A DNA stretch of 64,000 nt from Caballeronia terrestris (GTDB lineage Bacteria > Pseudomonadota > Gammaproteobacteria > Burkholderiales > Burkholderiaceae). Positions 16,490-24,927 of this stretch are shown here, piece by piece (the stretch's first letter is position 1; every line of letters starts with the position of its first letter). The notes beneath the pieces were generated by a model. It had not been told where the DNA came from. It saw nothing but the letters and a program-made list of their open reading frames with translations, and searched no databases. The stretch spans positions 122,703 to 186,702 of the forward strand of contig NZ_FCOL02000010.1 in assembly GCF_001544515.1 (NCBI RefSeq), given 5' to 3'. The position numbers and the translations under genes were made by a program.

Positions 16490-16747
16490 TCAACGATGCC
16501 GCCCGTGACTCCCGCGATCCGGCTCCGGACGCAAATGCGCATTGCTCGCGATATCGCCGCGCAAGTCGCCACGCGGCGCCGGCGGACTGAAATCCCTCGC
16601 ACGCGACACGTCTTGCTGCGCCGACACAACCGCCCGAGCGCTTGCCTGCACGCTCATGTCGGCGGGCTGCAATTGCGCCTGCGCAATGGCCGCTCCACAT
16701 AGCAACGAAACGCCAATGCCGCACGCGAGCCGTGACATTGGTTTCAT
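16490..16747 (-). CDS. Small secreted protein, 85 residues
   Basis: The product has a signal peptide (MKPMSRLACGIGVSLLCGAA followed by IAQAQ, cleavage near residue 25). The mature part of about 60 residues is Arg-, Ala- and Asp-rich and hydrophilic, with no recognised domain. The ATG at 16747 follows a GGGAGCTCACC Shine-Dalgarno; the frame stays open upstream to 16816, but that would bury the signal peptide. It is a one-gene unit with its own terminator. The function is unknown. Confidence 0.65.
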   Translation of the reverse strand: MKPMSRLACGIGVSLLCGAAIAQAQLQPADMSVQASARAVVSAQQDVSRARDFSPPAPRGDLRGDIASNAHLRPEPDRGSHGRHR

Positions 16748-17033
16748 GGTGAGCTCCCTCCAGGTTTCTATTGAAGCCTGTTTGTCAGCTAACCAAGTTA
16801 TGCCTGTGCGCGCCATGGCGCTGTAAATAATAGTAAGGAGTTGTTTCGTTCACGAAACAACGTGCGCGAGAACGCGTTCGACTGCGAGTGCTCGCGTCGC
16901 GCGGTAAGAGAAGCTGGGGAGTCGTCGAGGTTTCACCCGGCACGGAGTCCGGACGAAACCTCGAAGGGGTAAAACTTCGCGATACGCCGCCCCAAAACTT
17001 TTTGGCGACCGTATCGTTCTGGAGAGCTGTCGC

Positions 17034-17435
17034 TCAGGCCATCTTGGCCGGTGCGCGCCACGATTCCGGATTGGTCCAGAACGCGCCACGCAGACGATCG
17101 CGGCTCGGCGGTGCTGGCGGCTTCGCGGCGGTCGATCCGATGCGGCCGCGCAGCGACACTTCACGGCCATTGCTACCGAGGCGCTTTACGATCTCCGCCA
17201 AGGTGCCATCGGCTTGCCATTCGTCGAACCGGCGACGGCACGTCGGCGGCGACGGATAGCGGCCCGGCAGTTTCGACCAGCCTTCACCGGTCGAAAGGAC
17301 CCACAGCACGGCGTTGACCACCGCGCGCGCTTCGACGCGCGGACGGCCGCGGCGTTCGCTGCGTGCCGGTTCCGCACAGAAAAGGGCTTCGACCAGCGCC
17401 CACTCGTTATCTCTCAAATCGTCGAACAGCATCAT
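17034..17435 (-). CDS. Stand-alone DUF4096 protein (IS5-type transposase N-terminal domain only)
   Basis: The 133-residue protein matches the helix-turn-helix-like N-terminal domain of IS5-family transposases: DLRDNEWALVEALF, RRGRPRVEARAVVNAVLWVL, GEGWSKLPGRYP and TCRRRFDEWQADG. The catalytic DDE part is absent, no second frame carries it, and no inverted terminal repeats are visible around the gene. The C-terminal 45 residues are a Pro/Ala/Arg-rich tail. It resembles the product at 43968 over the same domain. An SD (GAGGTG) and an intact frame suggest a conserved, domesticated DNA-binding protein, but a decaying transposase fragment cannot be excluded. Confidence 0.7.
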   Translation of the reverse strand: MMLFDDLRDNEWALVEALFCAEPARSERRGRPRVEARAVVNAVLWVLSTGEGWSKLPGRYPSPPTCRRRFDEWQADGTLAEIVKRLGSNGREVSLRGRIGSTAAKPPAPPSRDRLRGAFWTNPESWRAPAKMA

Positions 17436-17961
17436 GTTTCACCTCAGCGAAGCTAACCCCGGTGCGCTGCCCCGCGCCGCGCACTCTGGTCGGAATCCGA
17501 AGAACGAATACCCAGGCAGGCTGAAAACCGCTGCGGCGGACGATTTGCTTTCTGACCGCAGTCGATCCCAACCCTGTGCGCAATGAAATGCGAGAACCGT
17601 GCCATGTGAGCAGCAAACACCGGGAAACCCACATGGCAGTAGGCTGGCGCGATGCCAGCATGGCCAGTATCAGACCCGAAATGCAGTGTTCGCGAAATCG
17701 GGACAATCACCAATCCAGTGCAAGAGGCCCACACAGCGTGCGTCCGGACGCTTTTGTTGCACCGCAGCGAAACCTCTGCGGTGCTTGTTGACTGCAGATA
17801 ATCCACGCCGGTGACGTGAATTGGCGAGGTTTGCGAATCAGTGGCGCGCTGAAAGTGACGCTGCGGTAGCTGCGAGTGTTGAGCCTTCAGGCCCTCTAAG
17901 CGCTCCATCTCAAAACCCAACCTCACAAGTTAGACTTCCCTTTTTATCGACGGGGCGGGCA
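17436..17961. other. Gene-poor intergenic region with several perfect inverted repeats
   Basis: No credible gene lies here on either strand; a 157-codon minus-strand frame (17453-17926) matches nothing and has atypical composition. Perfect dyads are TGCCATGTG-N21-CACATGGCA (17600-17638), the palindrome GCGTCCGGACGC (17741-17752) followed by TTTTGTTG, and GCACCGCAG-N8-CTGCGGTGC (17760-17785). It may be relic sequence or contain an undescribed RNA. Confidence 0.4.
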
Positions 17962-19188
17962 ATGAGCGAATCGGCGGGAGCGGTATCGGCGGAACTGGGG
18001 ACACTGACGGGCAACGAACACGGCCACGCACCGAACGCACGCGATGCCGTCCGCGGCCTGCGCCCGTCGCAGATCCGCGAGGTGGCTAACGCGGGCTTCG
18101 GCATCCCCGACGTCCTCCCGTTCTGGTTCGGCGAATCCGACCGCGTGACGCCGCAATTCATTTGCGATGCCGCGAGCCGCGCGCTCGCCGACGGCGCCAC
18201 GTTCTACACGCACAACCTCGGTATCGCGCCGCTGCGCGAGGGGCTCGCGGGCTACGTCGGCGATTTGCACGGATCGACTGCGCCCGGCCACGTCGCCGTG
18301 ACGAGCGCCGGCGTCAACGCGCTGATGCTGGCGGCGCAACTGGTGGCGGGCGCGGGCGATCGCGTGGTTGCGGTCACGCCGCTCTGGCCGAACCTCGTTG
18401 AGATTCCGAAGATCCTGGGCGCGCACGTCGAAACCGTAGCGCTGACCTACGGCGCCGACGGCTGGACGCTCGACCTTGAGCGCCTTCTCGCCGCGCTCAC
18501 GCCGGCCACGCGGATGCTGATGATCAATTCGCCGAACAACCCGACCGGCTGGACCATGACCCGCGACGAGCAGCGCACCGTTCTGGCGCATTGCCGCCGG
18601 CACGGTATCTGGATCGTCGCCGACGAGGTCTACGAGCGGCTTTACTACGGCGCGGACAGCCGCGTCGCGCCGTCGTTCCTCGATCTCGCCACGCGCGACG
18701 AACGCGTGATCGCGGTGAATTCGTTCTCGAAGGCGTGGCTGATGACGGGCTGGCGTCTCGGCTGGCTCGTCGCGCCGACCGCGCTGATGGACGATCTGGG
18801 CAAGCTTGTCGAGTACAACACGTCGTGCGCACCGTCGTTCGTGCAGCAGGCGGGCGTCGTGGCGGTGAGGGATGGCGAGGCGTTCACGCAGTCTCTCGTC
18901 GCCGATCTGCACGCGAGCCGGGATCACCTCGTCTCGGCCCTGCAGACGATTCCAGGCGTCGACGTGCGCGCGCCGCTCGGTGCGATGTACCTGTTCTTCT
19001 CGATGCCCGGCGCCGAGCGCAGCCTCGATCTGTGCAAGGAGCTGGTGCGCGACGCGGGCCTCGGTCTCGCACCCGGCAGCGCGTTCGGGGCCGAAGGCGA
19101 AGGCTTCGTGCGCTGGTGCTACGCGTGCGATCCGGCGCGTCTGGACGTCGGCGTCGAGCGCCTGCGCGCGTTTCTGGCGTCGCGATAA
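17962..19188 (+). CDS. PLP-dependent class I/II aminotransferase
   Basis: The 408-residue enzyme is a fold-type I aminotransferase of the aspartate/alanine transaminase type. Visible signatures are the PLP-phosphate and substrate segments FYTHNLGIAPLREGLAGY and SAGVNALMLAAQLVAGAGD, NSPNNPTGW with the cofactor-binding Asn, IVADEVYERLYY with the Asp that binds the pyridine nitrogen, and SFSKAWLMTGWRLGW with the Schiff-base Lys. The conserved substrate-carboxylate Arg lies in FVRWCYAC near the C terminus. The amino donor and acceptor cannot be told from sequence. The ATG at 17962 begins the family-like N terminus; an earlier in-frame TTG at 17821 adds an unrelated stretch. It has no operon partner. 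Confidence 0.88.
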   Translation: MSESAGAVSAELGTLTGNEHGHAPNARDAVRGLRPSQIREVANAGFGIPDVLPFWFGESDRVTPQFICDAASRALADGATFYTHNLGIAPLREGLAGYVGDLHGSTAPGHVAVTSAGVNALMLAAQLVAGAGDRVVAVTPLWPNLVEIPKILGAHVETVALTYGADGWTLDLERLLAALTPATRMLMINSPNNPTGWTMTRDEQRTVLAHCRRHGIWIVADEVYERLYYGADSRVAPSFLDLATRDERVIAVNSFSKAWLMTGWRLGWLVAPTALMDDLGKLVEYNTSCAPSFVQQAGVVAVRDGEAFTQSLVADLHASRDHLVSALQTIPGVDVRAPLGAMYLFFSMPGAERSLDLCKELVRDAGLGLAPGSAFGAEGEGFVRWCYACDPARLDVGVERLRAFLASR

Positions 19189-19270
19189 ATCGCTCAGAGG
19201 GCGGCGGATGGCGCCAATAAATGCTGTTAAGCCGTCCGACGTGAGCAATCGGACATCGAAATGTTTCACC

Positions 19271-19299
19271 TTTACGCACCGGTTCTTTTTGCGTAATAT
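19271..19299 (+). promoter_or_regulatory. Possible promoter upstream of scpB
   Basis: TTTACG (19271-19276) and TAATAT (19294-19299) are separated by 17 bases, about 285 bases upstream of scpB. The rest of the gap from 19189 to 19584 contains no credible gene. Confidence 0.4.
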
Positions 19300-19584
19300 G
19301 GCGCTCAGTCACGCGCTTGCGCCTTGCAAAGCGCGCCTCCGTCCGGCTGGGATGGCTCGGTGATCCGCCAGAAGTACCGCGAGTTTTCTCCTCGCACTGG
19401 CCGGTTCGCTCGATTCGGCTCCCCCCGGTACGTGCTCCCAATCAATATGACCGATCAAAATCGGGCGAGCGCGTCTGGAAATTCCGCGTCCAGTTTCATC
19501 GTCCGCAGCGTTTGCCTGGGTCTCAAGGCCCGCTCGATTCCGATTGATCCAGTTCATTGACCATACAGGGTCTGACCTAGCTGC

Positions 19585-20523
19585 ATGAATACCCAAGAGG
19601 CGAAGATCGTCCTCGAGACTGCTTTGATTTGTGCGCAGGAACCGCTGAAGCTCGGCGAGTTGCGCAAGCTCTTCGCCGACGATATTTCGGCAGACACCGT
19701 TCGTACGCTGCTCGAAGGCCTGAAGGAAGACTGGTCGGGGCGCGGCGTGGAACTGGTGGCGCTGGCGTCGGGATGGCGTTTTCAAAGCAAGCCCGCAATG
19801 CGGGGTTATCTCGATCGGCTGCACCCCGAAAAGCCGCCCAAATATTCGCGCGCCGTTCTCGAAACGCTCGCGATCATTGCCTATCGGCAGCCGGTGACAC
19901 GGGGCGATATCGAAGAGATTCGCGGTGTCACCGTGAACACGCAGGTCGTGAAGCAGCTCGAAGACCGAAGCTGGATCGAGGTGATTGGCCATCGCGACGT
20001 GCCGGGACGCCCGGCGCTCTACGCGACGACCAAGCAGTTTCTCGACGACCTCGGCCTGACCGCGCTCGACGAACTGCCGGCGCTCGATAACCCGTCGGCG
20101 CAGTTCGAGGCGGCGCTTCTGGTGCAGCATTCGATCGAATTCCCGGTCGGCGATGCGGCGGCGTCGATGGAAGACACGCCGGCGCAGGTTTCCAGGGATT
20201 TCGACGCGGCCGGGGAACACGGCGCGCAGAACGAAGTCCACGGGGAAGGAGTATTGGTCGAAGCATTCGACGTGGGCACGCAGCCCGCAGCGGCCGATCA
20301 GGCCGCGCAGCAAAGCGAAGCACCTTCCGGCGATGAGCCCGAAAACGCCGAAACCGGCGCCCCGATTCAAGCAGTACCCCCGACCGATCCGGCGCAGCAC
20401 GCATCCGGATCGACCCTGGTGCAGGCGGACGAAGCGCATCCCATCGATCGCGACACCCCCGCACCGGACGCAAACACGCTGACCGACGACGATTCCGACG
20501 AACGGGAAGCACGCCGCGCCTGA
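19585..20523 (+). CDS. scpB: Segregation and condensation protein ScpB with acidic tail
   Basis: ScpB is the winged-helix dimer (kite subunit) that binds the ScpA kleisin of the SMC condensin complex and helps chromosome segregation. The family part (about residues 1-180) is well conserved: [48 protein letters not shown] and [21 protein letters not shown], with [14 protein letters not shown]. Residues of about 190-312 form a long acidic, low-complexity extension rich in Ala, Asp, Glu and Pro, so the protein is longer than the usual 180-200 residues. The ATG at 19585 is the family start. rluB follows 122 bp downstream. Confidence 0.92.
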   Translation: MNTQEAKIVLETALICAQEPLKLGELRKLFADDISADTVRTLLEGLKEDWSGRGVELVALASGWRFQSKPAMRGYLDRLHPEKPPKYSRAVLETLAIIAYRQPVTRGDIEEIRGVTVNTQVVKQLEDRSWIEVIGHRDVPGRPALYATTKQFLDDLGLTALDELPALDNPSAQFEAALLVQHSIEFPVGDAAASMEDTPAQVSRDFDAAGEHGAQNEVHGEGVLVEAFDVGTQPAAADQAAQQSEAPSGDEPENAETGAPIQAVPPTDPAQHASGSTLVQADEAHPIDRDTPAPDANTLTDDDSDEREARRA

Positions 20524-20645
20524 AGCAATTGCACGGACCCTGATCCGGCTGTCCATAAAGATCAGTTCACACGATCAGCCGAGACGATCAGCGGATTTTT
20601 GGCGCGCCCGCGACGGGCGCGCGACTCGACACATTTGAGGTTGTT

Positions 20646-22526
20646 TTGACACATTCCCACGACAGCGATTCGCCCGAATCCGAGCGCCCCGTTCGTGCCA
20701 CGGACGCACAAGACCCGTCCGACGCCGGCGAGCGCGCGCGCACCGACGATTCCGCCGAGGGCGACGATCGTCCGCGTCGCGGCTTGCGTCGCGGGCCGCG
20801 CAGCCTGATCGCACGGCGCCGCGCCGTCGCGAAAACGAAGGGCGACGAAGGCGCGCCGGAAGCGGGCGTCGTGACGGAGGCGCCGCCGGATGGCGTCGTC
20901 GCCGCGCAGGTGCGCATGCCGCGCAAGGACGCAGGCGCGCGCACGCCGAAGAACGGCGCGGCCAAGCGCGAAGCGGGTGCGCGTGTGCCGCGCGAGCCGA
21001 GGGAATCGAAGGAAGGTCAACGCGAAGGCGGTCGCGGTCTTGGCCACGGCGCGCAGCAAAAGCGCGGGAAGCGCGATGACGCGACGGCAGCGCCGGTGCC
21101 GAGCGCAGCGGCCGCTGCCGTCGACGACGTGTTCGCCTACGTGACATCGCCTGCTTTCGATGCCGACAACGGCACGGGCGGCGTGCGCGCGCCGATGCTG
21201 CGTCGCGGGCGCAATGCCCCGCAGCAAAAGCGCGTGCTGGAACCGGACGACGACGCGCCGAAGCTCCACAAGGTGCTCGCCGAGGCGGGCATGGGCTCGC
21301 GCCGCGACATGGAGGAGTTGATCATCGCGGGGCGCGTGTCGGTGAACGGCGAGCCGGCGCACATCGGCCAGCGCATCATGCCGACCGACCAGGTCCGCAT
21401 CAACGGCAAGCCGGTGAAGCGCAAGCTCTCGAGCAAGCCGCCACGCATCCTGCTGTACCACAAGCCGACCGGCGAAATCGTGAGCCACGCCGATCCGGAA
21501 GGCCGCCCGTCGGTGTTCGACAAGCTGCCGCCGATGAAAACGGCGAAATGGCTCGCCGTCGGCCGGCTGGACTTCAATACCGAAGGCCTGCTGTTGCTCA
21601 CGACGTCGGGCGATCTGGCGAACCGCTTCATGCATCCGCGCTACAGCGTCGAGCGTGAATACGCGGTGCGAGTGGTCGGCGAACTGGCGGAAGGTATGCG
21701 GCAGAAGCTGCTGAGCGGCGTCGAACTCGACGACGGCCCGGCGAACTTCCTGCGCATCAAGGACGGCGGCGGCGAAGGCACGAATCACTGGTATCACGTC
21801 GCGCTCGCCGAAGGGCGCAATCGCGAAGTTCGCCGGATGTTCGAGGCGGCGGGGCTGATGGTCAGCCGGCTGATCCGCACTCGCCACGGCCCGATCGCGC
21901 TGCCGAAGGGGTTGAAGCGTGGCCGCTGGGAAGAACTCGAGGATAACGAGGTGCGCAGCCTGATGGAATCGGTCGGGTTGAAGGCGCCGGTCGAGGAGCG
22001 GGGCAGTCGGAACACGCCGCAACGCGTGCAACCCGATCCGATGCAGACGTCGATGGGCGTCATCACGCGTGAACCTGTACTGAGCTCGCATCTGCGCATG
22101 ACGCAGACGCAGACGCCGGCGCGCGGCGGTCCGGGCGGGCGTCGCGGCGCGGCGGGCGGTTTCGGCGCGGGTTCGGCCGGTGGCTTCGGCGGCGCGAGCG
22201 GCGGTGGATATGGCGCGCGCGGCGGCAGCGGTGGTGGTGGCGGTCGCGAGCCGAACGGCAATCGCGCGGGCGGCGAGCCGAATGGCAATCGCGCGAATGG
22301 TGGCCGTCCCGGTGCGGGTCCGCGTGGCGGCCGCGCGCAAGGCGGATTGCAAGGCGCCGGAGCAGGCACGGGCGGTGGCGGCAAGCGCGCACCGGGAGCG
22401 GGCGGTGCTCGCACGGGTGGCCGGCAGGGCGCTCAGGGCGGCCCGCAAGGCAAGCCGGGCAACGCGGGCGGCGCGGGCCGCGGTCCGCGTCCGGCGACGC
22501 CGCGCAATCGCACGCGCGGACGCTGA
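20646..22526 (+). CDS. rluB: 23S rRNA pseudouridine(2605) synthase RluB with long N- and C-terminal extensions
   Basis: RluB makes pseudouridine 2605 in 23S rRNA. The core (about residues 198-445) has an S4 RNA-binding domain ([36 protein letters not shown]), the catalytic [14 protein letters not shown] with the active-site Asp near residue 308, and the [11 protein letters not shown] segment [18 protein letters not shown]. It is flanked by an Arg/Ala/Glu-rich N-terminal extension of about 195 residues and a Gly/Arg/Asn-rich C-terminal tail of about 150 residues with RGG-like repeats, giving 626 residues instead of about 290. The TTG at 20646 is chosen because TTGAGG lies 7-12 bases upstream and no ATG fits. 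Confidence 0.9.
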   Translation: MTHSHDSDSPESERPVRATDAQDPSDAGERARTDDSAEGDDRPRRGLRRGPRSLIARRRAVAKTKGDEGAPEAGVVTEAPPDGVVAAQVRMPRKDAGARTPKNGAAKREAGARVPREPRESKEGQREGGRGLGHGAQQKRGKRDDATAAPVPSAAAAAVDDVFAYVTSPAFDADNGTGGVRAPMLRRGRNAPQQKRVLEPDDDAPKLHKVLAEAGMGSRRDMEELIIAGRVSVNGEPAHIGQRIMPTDQVRINGKPVKRKLSSKPPRILLYHKPTGEIVSHADPEGRPSVFDKLPPMKTAKWLAVGRLDFNTEGLLLLTTSGDLANRFMHPRYSVEREYAVRVVGELAEGMRQKLLSGVELDDGPANFLRIKDGGGEGTNHWYHVALAEGRNREVRRMFEAAGLMVSRLIRTRHGPIALPKGLKRGRWEELEDNEVRSLMESVGLKAPVEERGSRNTPQRVQPDPMQTSMGVITREPVLSSHLRMTQTQTPARGGPGGRRGAAGGFGAGSAGGFGGASGGGYGARGGSGGGGGREPNGNRAGGEPNGNRANGGRPGAGPRGGRAQGGLQGAGAGTGGGGKRAPGAGGARTGGRQGAQGGPQGKPGNAGGAGRGPRPATPRNRTRGR

Positions 22527-22547
22527 TCCAGCGTGTTGGAGCGCAAG

Positions 22548-22575
22548 AATGGGGCACACCAGCGTGCCCCATTTC
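22548..22575 (+). terminator. Intrinsic terminator of rluB
   Basis: Arms AATGGGGCAC and GTGCCCCATT with a 6-base loop lie 22 bases after the rluB stop. The arms give T residues at the 3' side, though the T-run is short. Confidence 0.65.
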
Positions 22576-22685
22576 AATAGCCCCGAAAAAGCGCGCAACA
22601 TGCGATTGCCCCGCAAACCCGGCGCAAACAGCAGCGAAACAGCGTTGAAATGGATGCAAACCTGCCGCCAACCGGACTAGTCCGT

Positions 22686-22714
22686 TTGCGTTTATCCCGA
22701 AAAATGGCTAAAAT
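22686..22714 (+). promoter_or_regulatory. Predicted sigma70 promoter of rimP-nusA-infB operon
   Basis: TTGCGT (22686-22691) and TAAAAT (22709-22714) have an ideal 17-base spacer. The transcript would start near 22721, leaving a leader of about 180 bases before rimP. Confidence 0.65.
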
Positions 22715-22777
22715 CACAAAGTCGCTGGGCACGCAGTTTTGTTTCGCCGCCCAGATGCGACCTCGGTAAAAAGAATT

Positions 22778-22801
22778 TGGGCGTTGCGCCCATTTTTTTT
22801 T
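22778..22801 (+). terminator. Attenuator-like terminator in the rimP-nusA-infB leader
   Basis: TGGGC-GTTGC-GCCCA followed by nine T residues sits about 60 bases after the predicted transcription start and 100 bases before rimP. The short 5-bp stem with a long T-run fits a partial terminator that could be controlled by NusA or by leader folding. Confidence 0.6.
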
Positions 22802-22903
22802 GGCTAATCGGTTCGGCATCTTGGGGCAACAAGTGCGCGCCGGCTCAAGGCGCAGCCCGCAGGTGTTTCGGCGTGGAGTGCGCGCGAACACCTTGGAGTC
22901 ACT

Positions 22904-23362
22904 GTGCAACTGACGGAATTGATAGAAACCACGGTCTCGGGCCTCGGCTACGAGCTTGTCGATCTCGAGCGTTCGGGAGGCGGCATGTTGCGCGTCTCTA
23001 TCGACCAGCCCGCCGGAATCGCCATCGAAGACTGCGAGAAAGTCACGCGCCAGCTTCAGTATCTGCTCGAAGTCGAAAACATCGATTACGACCGGCTCGA
23101 AGTGTCTTCGCCGGGTCTCGATCGTCCGCTCAAGAAGCTGGCGGATTTCGAACGCTTCGCGGGCAGCGAAGCCGTCATCACGTTGAAAAAGCCGCTGGAT
23201 GGGCGCAAGTCGTACCGGGGCATCGTGCATGCGCCGAACGGCGACACGATCGGTTTGGAATTTGAAGGGAAGGACGGCGCCGCGATGCTCGATTTCACGC
23301 TCGCAGACCTCGATAAAGCACGTCTCGTCCCCAAGGTTGACTTTAGGAGCCGCAAACAATGA
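22904..23362 (+). CDS. rimP: Ribosome maturation factor RimP
   Basis: RimP helps assemble the 30S subunit by binding S12 and aiding central pseudoknot formation. The 152-residue product has the N-terminal alpha/beta domain ([52 protein letters not shown] segment [17 protein letters not shown]) and the C-terminal SH3-like barrel. It begins with GTG at 22904 behind a TTGGAGT Shine-Dalgarno; no ATG is in a suitable place. It is first in the operon with nusA, which overlaps it by four bases (ATGA). Confidence 0.95.
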   Translation: MQLTELIETTVSGLGYELVDLERSGGGMLRVSIDQPAGIAIEDCEKVTRQLQYLLEVENIDYDRLEVSSPGLDRPLKKLADFERFAGSEAVITLKKPLDGRKSYRGIVHAPNGDTIGLEFEGKDGAAMLDFTLADLDKARLVPKVDFRSRKQ

Positions 23363-24834
23363 GTCGCGAAGTTTTGATGCTGGCGGATGCGCTGGCGCGC
23401 GAAAAGAACGTCAACAAGGACGTGGTGTACGCAGCGCTCGAAGCTGCGCTTGCTTCGGCAACGAAAAAGCTGTTCGAGGAAGATGTCGATATCCGCGTCG
23501 CGATCGATCGTGAAAGCGGCGAGCACGAAACCTTCCGCCGCTGGCGCGTCGTGCCGGACGAGGCAGGCCTGCAGGAGCCGGATCAGGAAATTCTGTTGTT
23601 CGAAGCGAAGGAAGACAAGCCGGACGCCGAAATCGACGACTTCATCGAGCAGCCGATCCCGTCGATCGAATTCGGCCGCATCGGCGCGCAGGCGGCGAAG
23701 CAAGTCATTCTTCAGAAGGTTCGCGACGCCGAGCGCGAGCAGATCCTCAACGACTTCCTCGAGCGCGGCGAAAAGATCATGACCGGCTCGGTCAAGCGTC
23801 TGGACAAGGGTAATTTCATCGTCGAATCGGGTCGTGTCGAAGCGCTTTTGCGCCGCGACCAGTTGATTCCGAAGGAAAACCTGCGCGTCGGCGACCGCGT
23901 GCGTGCCTACATCGCGAAGGTCGACCGCACCGCGCGCGGCCCGCAAATCGAACTCTCGCGCACGGCGCCCGAGTTCCTGATGAAATTGTTCGAGATGGAA
24001 GTGCCGGAAATCGAGCAGGGTCTGCTCGAAATCAAGGCAGCCGCGCGTGATCCTGGCGTGCGTGCGAAAATCGGCGTGATCGCTTATGACAAGCGGATCG
24101 ACCCGATCGGCACCTGCGTCGGCATCCGCGGATCGCGCGTGCAGGCGGTGCGAAACGAGCTCGGTGGCGAGAACGTCGACATCGTGCTATGGTCGGAAGA
24201 CCCCGCCCAGTTCGTGATCGGCGCCCTCGCGCCGGCTGCCGTACAGTCGATCGTCGTCGATGAAGAGAAGCATTCGATGGACGTCGTCGTGGACGAGAAC
24301 GAACTTGCGGTCGCCATCGGCCGCAGCGGCCAGAACGTACGACTCGCCAGCGAATTGACCGGCTGGCAGATCAACATCATGACGCCGGACGAATCCGCGT
24401 TGAAGCAGAACGAGGAGCGCGGCACGTTGCGCGGCCTGTTCATGGCGCGTCTCGACGTCGATGAAGAAGTGGCCGACATCCTGATCGACGAGGGCTTCAC
24501 GAGCCTCGAAGAGATCGCGTACGTACCGCTTAACGAAATGCTCGAAATCGAAGCCTTCGACGAAGACACGGTTCACGAACTGCGCAACCGCTCGCGTGAC
24601 GCGCTTCTGACGATGGCCATCGCCAATGAAGAGAAGGTCGAAGGGGTCGCACTCGACTTGAAGAGTCTCGAGGGCATGGACGACGAATTGTTCTTGAAAC
24701 TCGCAGAAAACCAGATCCAGACGCGCGACGAACTCGCCGAGCTGGCTGTGGATGAGCTGGTCGACATGACCGGCATGGAAGAGGATGCCGCTAAGGCGTT
24801 GATCATGAAAGCACGTGAACACTGGTTCCAGTGA
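23359..24834 (+). CDS. nusA: Transcription termination/antitermination factor NusA
   Basis: NusA binds RNA polymerase, affects pausing and hairpin termination, and takes part in rRNA antitermination. The 491-residue protein has the N-terminal polymerase-binding domain (1-125), an S1 domain (about 135-200, with [20 protein letters not shown]), two KH domains (about 230-345, with [20 protein letters not shown] and [17 protein letters not shown]), and two acidic C-terminal helix-hairpin-helix repeats (about 365-490, [20 protein letters not shown] and [20 protein letters not shown]). Its ATG overlaps the rimP TGA. The leader terminator upstream could be an autoregulation target. Confidence 0.97.
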   Translation: MSREVLMLADALAREKNVNKDVVYAALEAALASATKKLFEEDVDIRVAIDRESGEHETFRRWRVVPDEAGLQEPDQEILLFEAKEDKPDAEIDDFIEQPIPSIEFGRIGAQAAKQVILQKVRDAEREQILNDFLERGEKIMTGSVKRLDKGNFIVESGRVEALLRRDQLIPKENLRVGDRVRAYIAKVDRTARGPQIELSRTAPEFLMKLFEMEVPEIEQGLLEIKAAARDPGVRAKIGVIAYDKRIDPIGTCVGIRGSRVQAVRNELGGENVDIVLWSEDPAQFVIGALAPAAVQSIVVDEEKHSMDVVVDENELAVAIGRSGQNVRLASELTGWQINIMTPDESALKQNEERGTLRGLFMARLDVDEEVADILIDEGFTSLEEIAYVPLNEMLEIEAFDEDTVHELRNRSRDALLTMAIANEEKVEGVALDLKSLEGMDDELFLKLAENQIQTRDELAELAVDELVDMTGMEEDAAKALIMKAREHWFQ

Positions 24835-24927
24835 GAAATGACCATGGCGCACTGATATATCGCGGCCAGTTCGGCCGCATGACCCGATCTAACAGCAAGG
24901 AAATTGTCCTTGCATCACGAGGAATGA

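Noticed and set aside
17034..17435. A complete insertion sequence
   Set aside because: No catalytic domain, terminal inverted repeats or target-site duplication could be found.
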